DNA from: Punica granatum
Taxonomy: Eukaryota > Streptophyta > Magnoliopsida > Myrtales > Lythraceae
Length of the DNA stretch: 64,000 nucleotides
Direction: 5' to 3'
Assembly: GCF_007655135.1 (NCBI RefSeq)
Contig: NC_045134.1
Location: 21,848,568 to 21,912,567, forward strand
Shown here in pieces: positions 22,190 through 34,732 of the stretch; position 1 is the stretch's first letter, and every line of letters starts with the position of its first letter. The notes beneath the pieces were generated by a model. That model worked only from the letters and a program-made list of their open reading frames with translations. It did not search any database and was not told the DNA's origin. The translations under genes and the position numbers were made by a program.

Positions 22190-23366
22190 ATAAGAACTTC
22201 ATTCATATGCCTGGTAGAAATTCCAGCATCCTTCAAGCAATTCTTACATGGATCATTGGTCCTCTCAATCAAGTAATTTACCATAATCTGAACTTTTATC
22301 TGATAAGGGTAATGTTCAAGTGTTTTGCACCTGAAGAATCTGCAGTGATAAATGGTAAGTTAATTTCTGTCTGGGATGTTGATGAGAGCTCTATCCTGGC
22401 CTTCTCAGTAGTTTCTCGAAGGCTCTGTAGGGCAAGCCCGTCCTTGGAAAGATCAATTCCCTCGGTTCTCTTGAACTCATTGACTAAGCGGTCCAACAAT
22501 TGGAATCCTCTCCTCCCAAGGACGTGTCACTACCGGTGGTTTTGCCTTGAAAGTGCACACCGAGAACTTCTAGAGGAAACTTAAGCAAGATGTAGCACAC
22601 GATGAGTTCAATTCATGATAATATTACTGGTGTGTACCTCAAAAAACCATTGATGTCTCCAAGGTGGAAACAATGAATGTTCCATCCCCAATATTGAAAA
22701 CCATGGTTTAGACGTTCCTTCTTGTTCATACAATAGGACAGTAGAGTAGCAATGGGCTCATTGATGATTCTCTGGAGCTCAAGTCCTACAATTCTCCAGC
22801 ATGATTTGTTGCTGGGCGTCATTGAAATATGAGGGGAATGACAATAACGACGTCAGTGATTGTCCTCCCCATATATGCCTCCGCAATCTCCATCTTAGTG
22901 AGGATGAAGGCACCAATTTGACTACGGGAATACTGATGTGCATCAGCCTCAACCCAGGCATCTCCATTTAGAGGCCTAATGATTTCATGGGGACCATCTT
23001 CATTTATTTCTGAGTTTGGGGATCATCAAAGGGTCTTCCAATCAAATGCTTGGTTCCAAAGACCATATTTGTCGGATTGGTCACTGGCTGTCATTTTGCT
23101 GGTGTACCAACAAGGACTTCAGCCTTCTGGTTGAAGGCAACCACAATAGTGTGGTTCTAGCTCCTTCGGCATTTTCGATGACTCTGGGGTCCTACAGACT
23201 TGACCAGCATATAAGTCACAACCAATCACGTAAACAGGCCCTTGAAATGATCAGAAAACAGCATATCAGGAATGTCAATATGATCACCTTTCCGTCCATG
23301 ACTGCAACACAGAAGTTTGCACTACCCAGGTCAATACAAATAACCTCATTTCTTGCAGGTTTCATG
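22190..23366 (-). pseudogene. Mitochondrial-type HSP70 gene fragment with introns (pseudogene)
   Basis: Minus-strand pieces in gene order include 'IDLGSANFCVAVMDGK', 'VIENAEGARTT', 'VVAFNQKAEVLVGTPAK', 'LIGRPFDDPQTQ', 'INEPIATLLSY', '[17 protein letters not shown]' and '[20 protein letters not shown]', all from the ATPase domain of DnaK/mtHSP70 proteins. Acceptor CAG before 23366 and two GT-AG introns (23287-23192 and 22637-22546, minus strand) are still visible, so it arose from genomic DNA, not from a processed mRNA. Several stops (after TPAK, after DDPQTQK, after LITLIR-like residues) and frameshifts kill it. First-exon, linker and substrate-binding parts are absent. Confidence 0.8.
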
Positions 23367-25457
23367 CTGCACCAAAATCAAGCAAGGGAATAACTGAAAA
23401 TATACAACAATTGGATAAACGGGAATAATTTTCTATGTCGAAAAAGAAATGATTTATGTACCAGAAAGCTCTACATAGATTTGCCCAGCTGAACCCATGA
23501 TATAAGAACCAGATTGCGACAGCTTCGTGCTTCAAGCAAGCTGAGTGAAAAATTCACGGACCAGACAACTTCGCAGTTAAGAGATTCGGCAATATTAATG
23601 GGGGGAGGGGGAAAAAAACAAAACAATTGAACCAACTCTCAAGGAACATTAACACAACCGCTACATATCTGCAAATTCAAGTTTAAAAATTTGAAATTTA
23701 TCTGAAGAAAGTAAGAAAGAACAGTTGAAGTCCCTCACCTTTACAAAAAATTAGGATCATACCAACTGAACTTTACAAGGGCAATAGTCGTTACCATCAA
23801 AATCATCGTTATCGTCAAAATTAAAATCCTTGGGAAGCAGGCCAGAAAACTATGCTCTTATATGAGAACGAACAACAGAATAACATCCCATGAAATAAAT
23901 TAAAGTACAGCTCAGGAATGGGAACCTATCCCCAGGCATTTAAAAACTACTTGAGGTAACTCTTTAGTTCCCTTGTTAATTTCAATGTAGAAATGTAACG
24001 CTTGCAAGAGGATGGGTTTTGACATTCATATTTTCTCTGCACAACACGACAATGTAGAAAGTGCATGCACTCAAGAGTTATCTACACAAACAAGGACATA
24101 GTTTATCAAGCAGCAAGCGGACACCCTTTTGGAACATAACGTGCATGGTATTCGTGAGATGGGTGCAAGATATATGGCGGTAAACATCAGCAAATGTGAA
24201 AAGACTTGGTGAGGAACGCATGGTATATTTCCATCGTCTAAACAAAGTGCATAGAGACAACATTGGCAGGCAGAGCACGGTTATACTGCAGTAGCGATGA
24301 TTTGCGGGTGTGAATGGGATCCAAGCAGCAATCAGGGGGTTTTGTCCAGCAATATCTGGGCGCAAGGCTGAGACCAATTGAGGGCTGAGAAGTGAGAATG
24401 AATGGTAAAATAGCGCGAGAACAGAAAAGCAGAGGCAACTGTCGAACAATTATGAAGCAAGAAATCGGAGAGGTGCGAAGTGGTGCAAAGGGCCGAGCAC
24501 ATGGCGGTCGTATTTCGACGAACAGGAGCGAGTTTGGAAGCTGTAGCGGGCGGTAAATGGAGGACGGCAAGAGAAGAAGGGACGCAAGGCACTCATATGG
24601 TCGCAGATGGCAGGAAAACAGGGTGTGTGGCGGGAGAGACGGAAAGTGTGCGAGTAAAGTGGCTGCAGGCTGGGTGGCAGCAGACGGAAGGAACAGACGG
24701 GCCGAATGGCATCGCTAGGAATGGCAGGAGCGCAAGAAGAGGGACATCTATTTAAGACTTTTCTCCATGTTCTTGATTTTATTATTATTATTATTCTTTT
24801 TGGCCCTTTTGAATCATTTCAATTCATTTGATATTAGTAATGTTTTTCATTTTATATTTTTAATTAATATTTTAACAATGAAACTTATGAAAAGAATAGG
24901 TTGAAAATTAAGAATTAAAATTAAAGAGTCGACGAAAGATAAGAAGTTCAGCGGATACTTGCAGTGATCATCGGGTGAAAATTTTCAACTCTAAGAAGAA
25001 ATCAACATAAAGGAACATCACAACAGAGTATAAGTCAGATTAGTTATAAAAGTTTTTCAATTTGCTCTTGCACGACATGAAGAAAGGGTGGGAGAGAGCA
25101 AGAGAGTAGTAGGCTTAGTTTAGGAGTGTTATTGCTAATATAAAAGTGCTTAAAAATATTATATATACTTATTTTAGAAAGATTTCAAGTATTTAAAAAA
25201 CAATAATTTCAAGTATTGAAATTATAATTAATATTTTAATAAAAAATAAGCAAAAATAGTTTTTAAAAGTACCTATCAACCTGCTAAAGAAAATCATGTT
25301 TGTATCCACGAAATTTAACTAAAACCATGGTTTTAAAATATTTTATCATACACTATTTGCGCTTAAGAAAAACACTTATTAAACAAATTCATATTGAAGA
25401 CAAAGGGAAGTTTCCCCTTCTTTAATCTAGTGAATCTATAATTTATAATTTATGATA
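23367..25457. other. Unrecognised DNA right of the HSP70 fragment
   Basis: 23,367-24,770 has a mixed composition with a few short open frames on both strands, none recognised. It may include the 5' intron of the HSP70 fragment. From 24,775 on the DNA is AT-rich, with no features other than simple A/T runs. Confidence 0.3.
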
Positions 25458-26410
25458 GGGAAAAATATATGTCATAACACAACCTTTTACTTTTGTGTCA
25501 ATTGCATCCAAATCTCTTAAAATTACATTATATAGCGCATCGTTTATAGTGTACTGTCAATCATAGCATAACATTTTGCTTTTGTACTACTTTTATCACA
25601 ACTTTTTAAAATTACACTATCTAGCACATCATTCAGGGTGCAGTGTCAATTATGGCACAATGTTAAATTTTTCGTAAAAATTAAATGAAAGACTAATGTG
25701 ACGCACCCATAGATGAATAGTAAGTCTAGACTCTTGCCACGTGAGAAATAACCCATATTTCGACCCACCCAATGCCACACACTCGACTCCTTCACCATTA
25801 ATACCCGAGTTATATTCTCGCTTCTTCATATATCTCTAGTCCCACTTTAGCCCCAAATTTTTTCTTCAGTTCAGTGCTTTGCCTTTTCTCTCACTCTTTA
25901 TCCGTGAGCTTGCATATCTCTCTCCTCACACTTCTCCCTCTTTTGTTAAAATGAATTAAGCTTTGCATTTCATTTGACAAGTATGAGCTTTCCTTTTCTT
26001 TTTAACAATTTTTAATCCCTTATTCACTATATGAACTACAATAAATTCAATATGTATATTTTTATTCAATCGATGGCGTGATTATTTTCTAAAGGAGAAA
26101 TTTTGTACATGAAGAGACGGGAACGGGATACGCGTATTGATGGTGAGGGAGTTAAGTGGATAAAAAGGCACTAGGATGGTCGGAATATGAATTATTCCGC
26201 ATGTTGTAAGAGTCTAGATCCTCTAATCATCCATATGGTTGGAATATGGTTAGGCCCACATTATCATTTTGTTTAATTTTCATGAAAATTTTAATGACAT
26301 GTCATAATTGACACTACACCCTAAATGTTGTGTTATATAATGTAATTTTAAAATGTTGTGATAAAATTGACACAAAAGCAAAATATTGTGTTATGGCATA
26401 TATTTTTTCC
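25458..26410. mobile_element. Mutator-like foldback element with long arms (family 3)
   Basis: A perfect 9-bp target duplication TTTATGATA (25449-25457 and 26411-26419) flanks the element. The left arm GGGAAAAATATATGTCATAA and the inverted right arm GGAAAAAATATATGCCATAA continue through 'cttttgtgtcaatt' and 'aaaattacatta'. The arms are about 200 bases, with partially repeated subunits. The interior (25,690-26,260) has CCACGTG and pyrimidine tracts but no protein. Confidence 0.85.
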
Positions 26411-26419
26411 TTTATGATA

Positions 26420-27496
26420 CATATAGTAAGTAGAATTAGTTCATTTATTATGCATTATTTATATATATATATATATATATCAATATAACTAATCAATTTT
26501 ATTTTATAATAAGTTAATGAAATTCTAATTTTGTTCTCTAAAAAATAATTCATATAAAAAATCCGGAAATTTGTCTACAACAAACAAATGTAAGTTTTAG
26601 TAATAGAAATATAGTCTCTAAAATATTCTAAAAAGATATTTTATGTAGGTTTTCAGCTCTTACTTATGTTGTAGCAATTTAAGTTACATATATATATATA
26701 TATATATAAAAGTTTTGATAATGTAAAAATGAAGAAACCTATAAGTATTATAATTTATTTAATTTAATCTTTATCATCATATAAAATTTAAAACATTAAT
26801 AATATTTTAAAAGAAAATTTATATACCAGAGGTTGTTCTAACATTGAGTGTAGTATTCGTTATAATTTCCTATAAGTATCTCTAATTTTCTAGAGATTAC
26901 ATATTTATAAATATTATTGTATCGTAACCATTGATTATAAGAAACTAATTTCATAAAATTATATTTATTAGATTTATTTATTATGATATTTATCTAAAAA
27001 TTAAAACAAATCAATTTATTTGATAACTAATTTAATTATACAAACATGTCTGATTCTAATTACTTGGTAAAAAACAAAAGGTAATTTTACTATTATTGTG
27101 TTGTTTCGTAGGTCAATTTTTACAGCTTGAATAACACATAAAATTTTATTTTATCAAAAAATTGAAATATGAATTTATAATAAAAAAGGAATGTTTCAAC
27201 TGTAATATTCATTTAATTTTAATGGGCTAGTTATTACCATATAAAAAATTCATCATATAACAAAGGGAGAATTAACTATATGATGAGGAATTGCTTAAGA
27301 AGCTTATGTGTCATTCTCTTGTTAAATGAATGTAAGCCTCTCATCAAACGACAGCTAGAAGTCTAAATTGAACTAGCCAGTTACACCCACGTTGCGTGGG
27401 ATTAATTATTATCAAACAGTTATTAATATATATGTCATATATTATGCAACTTGTTGCCAAAAATTTGAAAATAGCAATTATTTTATGTCATTGGAA
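26420..27496. other. Very AT-rich DNA with TA microsatellites
   Basis: TA repeats lie at about 26,458-26,480 and 26,690-26,708. No gene was seen. A Helitron-like terminus at 27373 is listed separately. Confidence 0.45.
27373..27410 (-). mobile_element. Candidate Helitron 3' terminus
   Basis: On the minus strand, a perfect 6-bp stem CCCACG-CAA-CGTGGG is followed nine bases later by CTAG and a host T, the classic Helitron 3' end. No 5' end was identified to the right. Confidence 0.5.
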
Positions 27497-27505
27497 TACT
27501 TTTAA

Positions 27506-28355
27506 GGGTAAATTGCACTGGTGGTCCAAAATATTTTACAAATATTTCATTATGGTCCAAAAAGTTTTTTTCGCTACATGATAGTACAAAATGTTTCAAA
27601 GTTGTCTCATGATGGTACAAACCGTCAATTTACCCTAACGCAGTTAACATTTTGCTAACGTGGCGCGTCCTATGTGTCACTTTTGTTACGTGGAACAATA
27701 ATAGTGCGCCACGTCATTTAAGAGAAAAGAAAATTTAAAAAAGTCCAAAAAAATACAAAATTTTTTTAAAAAAAAATTAAAAATTTTGAAAAAAAAAAAA
27801 AATTATTTTTAAAAATTTTAAAATTTTAAAATTTTGTTAAAAAAACAAAAAAATAAAAAAAATACAAAAAAGAGTAAAAATTTAGAAAAAAATAAAAATT
27901 ATTTTAAAATTATTATTCAAAAAATTACATTTTTAATTTTTTTTATTTTTAAAAAGAATTTTAAATAATTTTATAAAAAATTTAAAATTTAAAATTTAAA
28001 ATATTTTTAATTTAATACTAAAATTATTTTTAATTTAAAATAATAAAAAATTATTTTAAATTTTAAATTAAAAGTTTAAAATTATTTTAAAAAGTTTTTA
28101 AAATTTAAAATTATTTTAAAAAGTTTTAAAATTTTAAAATTTTTAGAATTATTTAAAATTTTTCGGCCACGTCAGCAAGGAGGTGACACGTAGTAGCCAC
28201 GTCAGCGTTGGCTTGATGGCGTCAAGCTCGAGTTGACGGTTTGTACCATCATGAAACAACTTTAAAACATTTTGTACTATCATGTAGTGAAAAAAACTTT
28301 TTGGACCATAATGAAACATTTATAAAATATTTTGGACAACCAGTGCAATTTACCT
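27506..28355. mobile_element. Foldback Mutator-like element (family 1, copy 3) with A/T-only core
   Basis: A perfect 9-bp target duplication TACTTTTAA (27497-27505 and 28356-28364) flanks the element. Ends GGGTAAATTGCACTGGTGG and inverted AGGTAAATTGCACTGGTTG match the two shorter family members. Between the arms, about 27,755-28,160 is built almost only of A and T in shuffled 'aaattttaaaat' units. This makes the copy twice the length of its relatives. Confidence 0.85.
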
Positions 28356-28364
28356 TACTTTTAA

Positions 28365-28784
28365 ACAATGTCCAGGTTTCTTATTTGCATAACTCAATCT
28401 AAGCCATACTAGAAGAATATTAGATTCAAAATATTGAGTTAGCTCTAAAATTTAAAAGAGTTTTGTTCAACATGATGCCTGTAGAGGAGAAAGAGAAAAC
28501 AAAGAATATGAAAGAAGCTTTACTTTAGTCACACTGAGCAATTTCGCTACTAGGAAAACTCATTGTAGTTTGTGGATCATTAATTTGAAAGCCTATCTAA
28601 TAATTGTTCGTGTCGATTTAATCCTAAGTGCAAGCGAAATAATGAAGAGCTGAGAATTTGAGATTTTAGAATATGTGGCAATTAGTATTGGAGAATAATT
28701 TTAGTATTATATATTACAAACTTAAAATATATTGAAAAGTAAGGTTAGTTTGAACATTGAATTTTAATTTTTTTTTGGATTAGT
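28365..28784. other. AT-rich spacer
   Basis: No gene or repeat was recognised. Confidence 0.4.
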
Positions 28785-29079
28785 TCGGCCCGTTTGATTT
28801 CACAATTAGATTTTAAGATTTTAACTCTAATTTTAACTTTAGTCACTACATAACAAAAGTTAACGACACAATTATTACTTTTTCATTTTTTTTTCAATTT
28901 TTTTAATCATTTAATTCAATTTTTAATAATAAATTATCTAAATTATTTATTACTTTTTCCACAATCAACAATACAATCATTACTTTTTCACATTTTTTCT
29001 CATAATTCAACATCAAAATCATTATAAACCAATTAAAATCAAAACTCAACTTAACTCAACTCTAAAACCAAACACACTA
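28785..29079. mobile_element. Candidate MITE with GTTTGG-type ends
   Basis: The left end ggcccgtttgatttcac and the inverted right end agtgtgtttggttttag are alike. The interior is AT-rich with repeated 'actcaact' and 'taattttaact' motifs. This fits common plant hAT/Harbinger MITEs. No clear target duplication was found. Confidence 0.35.
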
Positions 29080-32000
29080 TTAATTTTCATGTAGATTTAA
29101 TTTTAATTTAATCTATTTTGGAAAATTTTTAATCAAATTATAAAAGTAATTGATTGCATGAGTAAGAAAATATAAATTTCAACCAATCGAAAGAATCAGC
29201 GCATTTGGAGCTAAGTGTTTAAAAATTACATTGCATTATATGTAGAGTCTTGTATTTCACCATATTACATATTCTATAGAATAAATAGATATATGAGTCG
29301 ACATCACGACAATCTAGTGGTTAATATTCTTATTTTTCTCATTTAACAATGGCGCACCCATAAAAAAAATGATGAAATTAACAAAAACAAAACTAAGTAA
29401 TAGATAATAATAAGTTCTATGAGAGAGTCATGCTAATAAAAATGTCAGAGAGAAATCCAAATAAAAGAAATTATGTTGAGGTATGTGTGTTAATTAATTT
29501 AACACAAAAGAAATGCGCATTTTAAATTGATAAAATAATTATATATAAGTGTTTTTCCTCAATAATCCATGAAATAGTTTTTTTAAAGCCATGCAAGTTA
29601 ATTTTCAGCAAAAAAAAAAGTGATGAATTATAGTTGCCATTTTAAAATCCATTTATGATATCCTATCCATTAACATTAGGGCAGCAATATATATAATTTA
29701 GAAAAATCCATACATACATAGATATATATATATATATATATAATATTTTTAAAATGGTTTGCATTGCATTTTTTTCTTGTTGCCTTGGGAATTAATTATT
29801 ACATATATATTTTCACATATTTAATTATTTTTATTTCAAATTATTTTTCATTCTCATTTTTGAAAAATAACCTTCCTAATTATTGAGCACATTAATTATT
29901 TTTCATTCTTCTAATCTTTTCTTTCTCATTTTAGGGGTTCCATTTTTTTTTTCCTTTTGTGGGGGTTTCTATGTTTTTGCATCCCAACTTCTCCAACCAA
30001 AAACTCTTCAGTGCTTAAGTATTTTCATGGAAAACTACCAAAAATATTAATGGATAAATGAAGAATGAATAATTGAGAGACGGAGAGAGGAAATTATAGG
30101 GGGGAAAAAAAGAGATAGAGAGAGGGGATTGTCACGGATTCCATGTAAGGAAAGAAATATAATTTGCAAGAGGCATTTAACCTCATGCTAAGAGTTTGTA
30201 AAAGATGATATCTCAAAAGCGCTTTTCGGCTTTTACGCATTATAATATATTGTTCATTACTTTCGGGTAATTTCTACTTTTTATAAAATTATGAGCAATT
30301 AGATGAAATATTATATTTTTAATTTTACTTTTCACACCTTTACTTAAACAATTTTTAATCTTTTTGCTTTTAATTATTTTTATTTTGTTCCTACTCGTTG
30401 CCAGAGGTTTACATTTATCAATATATTGACATTAAAGTACTACGTATTCATAATAATAATTTTAATGTAATTTTTTATTGAATTTTCGAAATGAAAATTT
30501 TCCTCATTTCTTTCAATTGACTATACAGTCAATATTTCAACAAATATATACATTTTAATAGTTGAATCTCTTTTCATACTTATTTTTTTATAAGCGGACA
30601 TATTGCAACATTAAAAACTCATATCATAATTTTCTGAAGTTTAAAATTCCAATTGAGTATAGGAAATTAGAAATTCACTGGATATTTCTTTTGAAATGTT
30701 ACATTAATACAACATATTTGAATATTAGTTCTTTGTATTTGACAATTATATAGTGTAACTCTTTCTAATTTATTAAATATTTTTTTAGCCGAATGCTTTT
30801 AGCAGCTCGCTGTATTCATAAACTGCCAAGAATTTATTACATAAGACTAGGCTCATGACCTACTAAAAAGAATAGCATGGCTGTGAGAACATGTTCGGTT
30901 GCCATTCGGCACTCTTGGGGAGGCGTGTTTTGCACATAAATAAAGTCGTTACTACCTATTTAAAGTCCTAAGGCAAAGAGCTGGTAAGTTGCTCAAGTCT
31001 AGGGTGTGTTGCTACATTACCTAGATTCTTTAGATCTTGATCTTACGCAAAGAAAGTTAGGATTCGGAGGTCCTATTACTGAAGTTCGACATGACAAGTA
31101 ATTAACCACCCAAAATTGGTACTCTTAACGTCTATGATTGCAGCGTTTTATTTTATTTGCCGAGTTATTAGATTCCGCACATCTCATACGTGGGCTGACT
31201 ATGATGGACTTTATGAGGCCCAACTTACTCTCTCATATTCTTGTGAGCTTACTAATGATTGGACCTATCCATTTATCATGCACATGTATTGATGGGCCTA
31301 AAATGCATCTTTTTTTTATTTTTATTTTTAAAATTTTTCATGTGATGAAACTTAACCTAAGCCGATTAAATATGCATCTATTTTACATGGTTTTTGCCAT
31401 CGATTTTCTTCACAAGTTGAGTGATTTAATCCTATGGCTAACCAATTTTTATTCATGGGCCATTCCACGAGTTCAAACTCATCCAATTGACTCAATTCTC
31501 ACATCTCTCATGACCTCACACACGTTAGGTCCGAGATTTGTAATTGCTTATCATTAAATAAAAGAAATGAACTTGTCATGACTGAGGTCACTCTTGTCTG
31601 CCCCTTGACTCGACCAAATGAAATCAAGATATTCGAGCTTCCATTATTTTCATAAGATAACAATCTTCATTAATTACTGTATAGATCATTTCTCGAATTA
31701 AAATATCATCAGAAATATCTCTTTTATACACCCACATTAACAACACCAGGCAAAACAATACGCTCCGCTCCAGTCACAACGTGCATTATCCAGTAAGACA
31801 TGCTCTCATGCCCGGTCCAATTTGGGGATAATCTTTCACATGGTCTGACCACAATATCACGTCTCGCTTAAGTAATATATATGTATCTATACATTAAGCT
31901 AAAGGAGAGTTTCAAGTGGGAACTCTATTTTAGCCATGTGTCAACCATTAAAATTTTATAATAAAATATTTTAAAATTCATTTTTCTTTTCTTTATTCAC

Positions 32001-32433
32001 AGTAAAAAAAAAACTTTTTCAAATGGTTAGGTAGTACGGTACATATGTATATAAGAGGATAAAAATATTGATTATGTAATAGAGTTTTTAAAATGGACAT
32101 GTTTCCTTATTATTACATATTATATTTATAATTTTATCACATATCTACGCTCTAAATAATAGTTAATACAAATGTTTTAAATATATTTCATGATTTTTAA
32201 TATTTTTGCAATAAAATAAGTTTTCCGACTGACAAAAAGTTATTTTCATTTATGTTCATACTGGGATCAAATATTTTTTATATTAATTTTTCTAATTTTT
32301 TTTCAATTGATTCATTATTTTTAATTTTCTAAATTTCACCATCTTCTATTTAAAAAAAAAATTCTTTTGCAAGGAATTACTTTCATCCATTTGGCCGATT
32401 CTGAGTGAAGTCAGATTCACAAATCTGACTTGT

Positions 32434-32435
<2 letters not shown>
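29080..32435. other. Long AT-rich intergenic stretch
   Basis: The stretch has a TA microsatellite at about 29,720-29,742 and several A/T runs. An open frame of 139 codons at 31138-31557 (+) has no recognisable family and reads like chance sequence. 30,790-31,140 is slightly GC-richer but also unrecognised. Confidence 0.4.
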
Positions 32436-32473
<38 letters not shown>

Positions 32474-32480
32474 GGGGGGG
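32436..32480. repeat. 37-base G homopolymer
   Basis: An uninterrupted run of 37 G (32436-32472) is followed by one T and seven more G, then further G-rich sequence to about 32,545. The proline-rich open frames on the minus strand here are a by-product of the run. Confidence 0.9.
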
Positions 32481-32555
32481 TGTGTGGGGTTGGGGTTTGG
32501 GGGAGTGACCATTCTGGATGAGGGGGAAATAGAGGGGGAGTGTCAAAATTGCAGT

Positions 32556-33233
32556 TCTGACCTTGAATGCAAAACAAACGTGGCAATTGGAAAAGAGGCC
32601 ATGTAATATGATTTATATTATGATTGGTTACTCGAAATTTACTAGAAATAATTATATCATGATTATGCTTATAAGTCTGTGTAATATTTGATAATATAAT
32701 AGTAATATAAATAAATAAAATCTAAAAATTATTGTTAAAAGACTTTGAATTCATGCATCGCACAAGTGAATTTAATTTAATTATTTAAATATACGAGTTT
32801 TGCAAATCAAAGTTTTAAATATATGTCCGTGTAGTCGGGTCAGAATGCGGTGCTGAAGGACTTTGCTCTACGACCGACCGACTCAGGATCTGACCTTGAA
32901 TGCAAAACAAACGTGGCAATTGGAAAAGAGGCCATGTAATATGATTTATATTTTGATTCGTTACTCGAAATTTTGCTAGAAATAACTATATCATGATTAT
33001 GCTTATAAGTCCGTGTAATATTTGATAATATAATAGTAATATAAATAAATAAAATCCAAAAATTATTGTTAAAAGACTTTGGATTCATGCATCGCACAAG
33101 TGAATTTAATTTAATTATTTAAATATACGAGCTTTAAATAAGTTTTTGCAAACCAAAGTTTTAAATATATGTCCGTGTAGTCGGGTCAGAATGCGGTGCT
33201 GAAGGACTTTGCTCTACGACCGACCGACTCAGG
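32556..33233. repeat. Imperfect tandem duplication, units of about 332 and 345 bases
   Basis: Unit 1 (32556-32888) and unit 2 (32889-33233) both start tctgaccttgaatgc and end with the same piece of desiccation-gene exon 3 ('gaccgaccgactcagg'). Between them they differ at a modest number of sites, and unit 2 has a small insertion near 33,135. Confidence 0.85.
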
Positions 33234-33524
33234 TGGTGGCTCCCTATGACATGAGGCTGGCGGAGTTCACCGACAGGATCTATGGACTCAGAAATAAGCT
33301 TGGCTTGTGTGGCAGCTAGGACAAGGGCATCATCGTAGCTTGCAGCCTAGAAGCCGAGAACGGGACCACAAGCAATATCTTATGTAGGCTCACACTCAAC
33401 ATCTTATTCTCAAACACCTCAGGAGATCGCGAGGATTGTTTATGGAACTGGATTCGAGGCCAAGCCTCGGTGGCTTTATCCCCGCGATGCAAATCGTCGT
33501 ATTGCTAGAAGCCACCTTTCCTAA
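32829..33524 (+). pseudogene. Desiccation-related protein exon-3 relic, locus C
   Basis: Exon 3 homology starts at 'gtcgggtcag' (the VESGQ codons). A first piece at about 32829-32887 is broken off by the tandem duplication. The second, longer piece (about 33179-33524) runs to the family's C-terminal end (PGGFYP-like, 'cgtattgctagaagc'). A one-base insertion precedes 'ggtggtggctcc', a TAG replaces a sense codon near 33,315, and two bases are missing near 33,385. Exons 1 and 2 are absent, so this is dead. Confidence 0.85.
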
Positions 33525-34000
33525 GTGCTATATTTCAATATAAGTAATGTGCAAGGATGCCCCACATTACTTCCATAAGCCACATCAGCAACTCCGTCAA
33601 ATATTGGCGGAAAAGGTTATGAGATATGTCTAAAACAACATACAAACTATGGACCATTTTACGTAATTTTTAAACCATGCGATTGATCTAATAAAAATTT
33701 CAAACTATGACATATATGATGTTATTACCCTGAACAAATTATATATATATATATATATGCATTATTTGTACATGTTGCTATACAGTCCATCTATATATGT
33801 TGTGCGTGTTCCGATATGAGACTAATGGAAGTATTTGTTTGCATACTTGATTTTAGCTTCTTGATCTTTTTCACTTACGAATTATAGGGTTCAATATATA
33901 CTCCCTAAATACCTTTATTTCGATTACATCATACCTATCTTTTTTTTATTTATATATTTGTTTGTACCACGTCTCATGTTATTTTGTTTTTTGTATTAGG
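33525..34000. other. AT-rich spacer
   Basis: Contains a TA repeat at about 33,738-33,759 and a stretch ('aaactatggaccattttacg') with the style of the foldback families, but no complete element was found. Confidence 0.35.
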
Positions 34001-34545
34001 AAAAATTTACAGGCTTACTTCGGACTCGGGTCCATCTGCAACTCAAAAACTTAAACCAATAAGTTGCTAGACCATTATCTCTTATAAATCTATGGATTTC
34101 CTTTCAACTTTTTCATGTGTGATTACTTCTAACACCCGCCCTCACCATTCTCCATATAGAAGAGAAATTGGCCCAACAATTTCCCCCTTCTCGACTATAT
34201 GGAGGGCTTCGAGCCGGGCTTCCACTTCCAGACTCAGATACCAATTGTTAGGCCCTTCACTAGCCACGAGTTCCATACTCGAGCCTTGGTGTGGTGTGAG
34301 TTTCCATGCATAGCGTGTGCACTTCCCTAGGATCGTTATTTAGGTCTCTAATATCACTTATTAGGAAAAATCCACAGGCTTACTTCGGACTCGGGCCCAT
34401 CCGCAACTCAAAAGCTTAAGCCAATGAGTTGCTAGACTATTATCTCTTATAAATCTATGGACTTCCTCTCAACTTTTTCATGTGGATTATTTCCAACACC
34501 CGCTCTCACCATTCTCCATATAGGAGAGAAACCGGCCCAACATTT
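34000..34545. repeat. Direct repeat of about 180 bases, two copies
   Basis: Copies at about 34,000-34,180 and 34,362-34,540 share 'aggcttacttcggactcggg', 'tatctcttataaatctatgg' and 'attctccatata'. The 180 bases between them are single copy. This may be a fragment of a retroelement LTR region, as it lies beside a copia relic. Confidence 0.6.
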
Positions 34546-34732
34546 TGTAATATGCAAAAATTGATTAAAAAAAAAATCTACCGCGCAGAATGCATGTATA
34601 ACCTAGTCATAATAAATGTACAGATTACAACTGTATGCGTTTCTCTTGATGATAATAAATGTGCTAATGAACTTCTAGTAACTTCTAGCCACTTTCTAAC
34701 GCTACTATTACTCTCATTCTATGGGGAGATCA

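Noticed and set aside
31138..31557. 139-codon + strand frame
   Set aside because: Its composition resembles translated AT-rich noncoding DNA. No family, promoter or paralogue was recognised.
32346..32586. Proline-rich minus-strand frames
   Set aside because: They result from the poly-G run, not from a gene.
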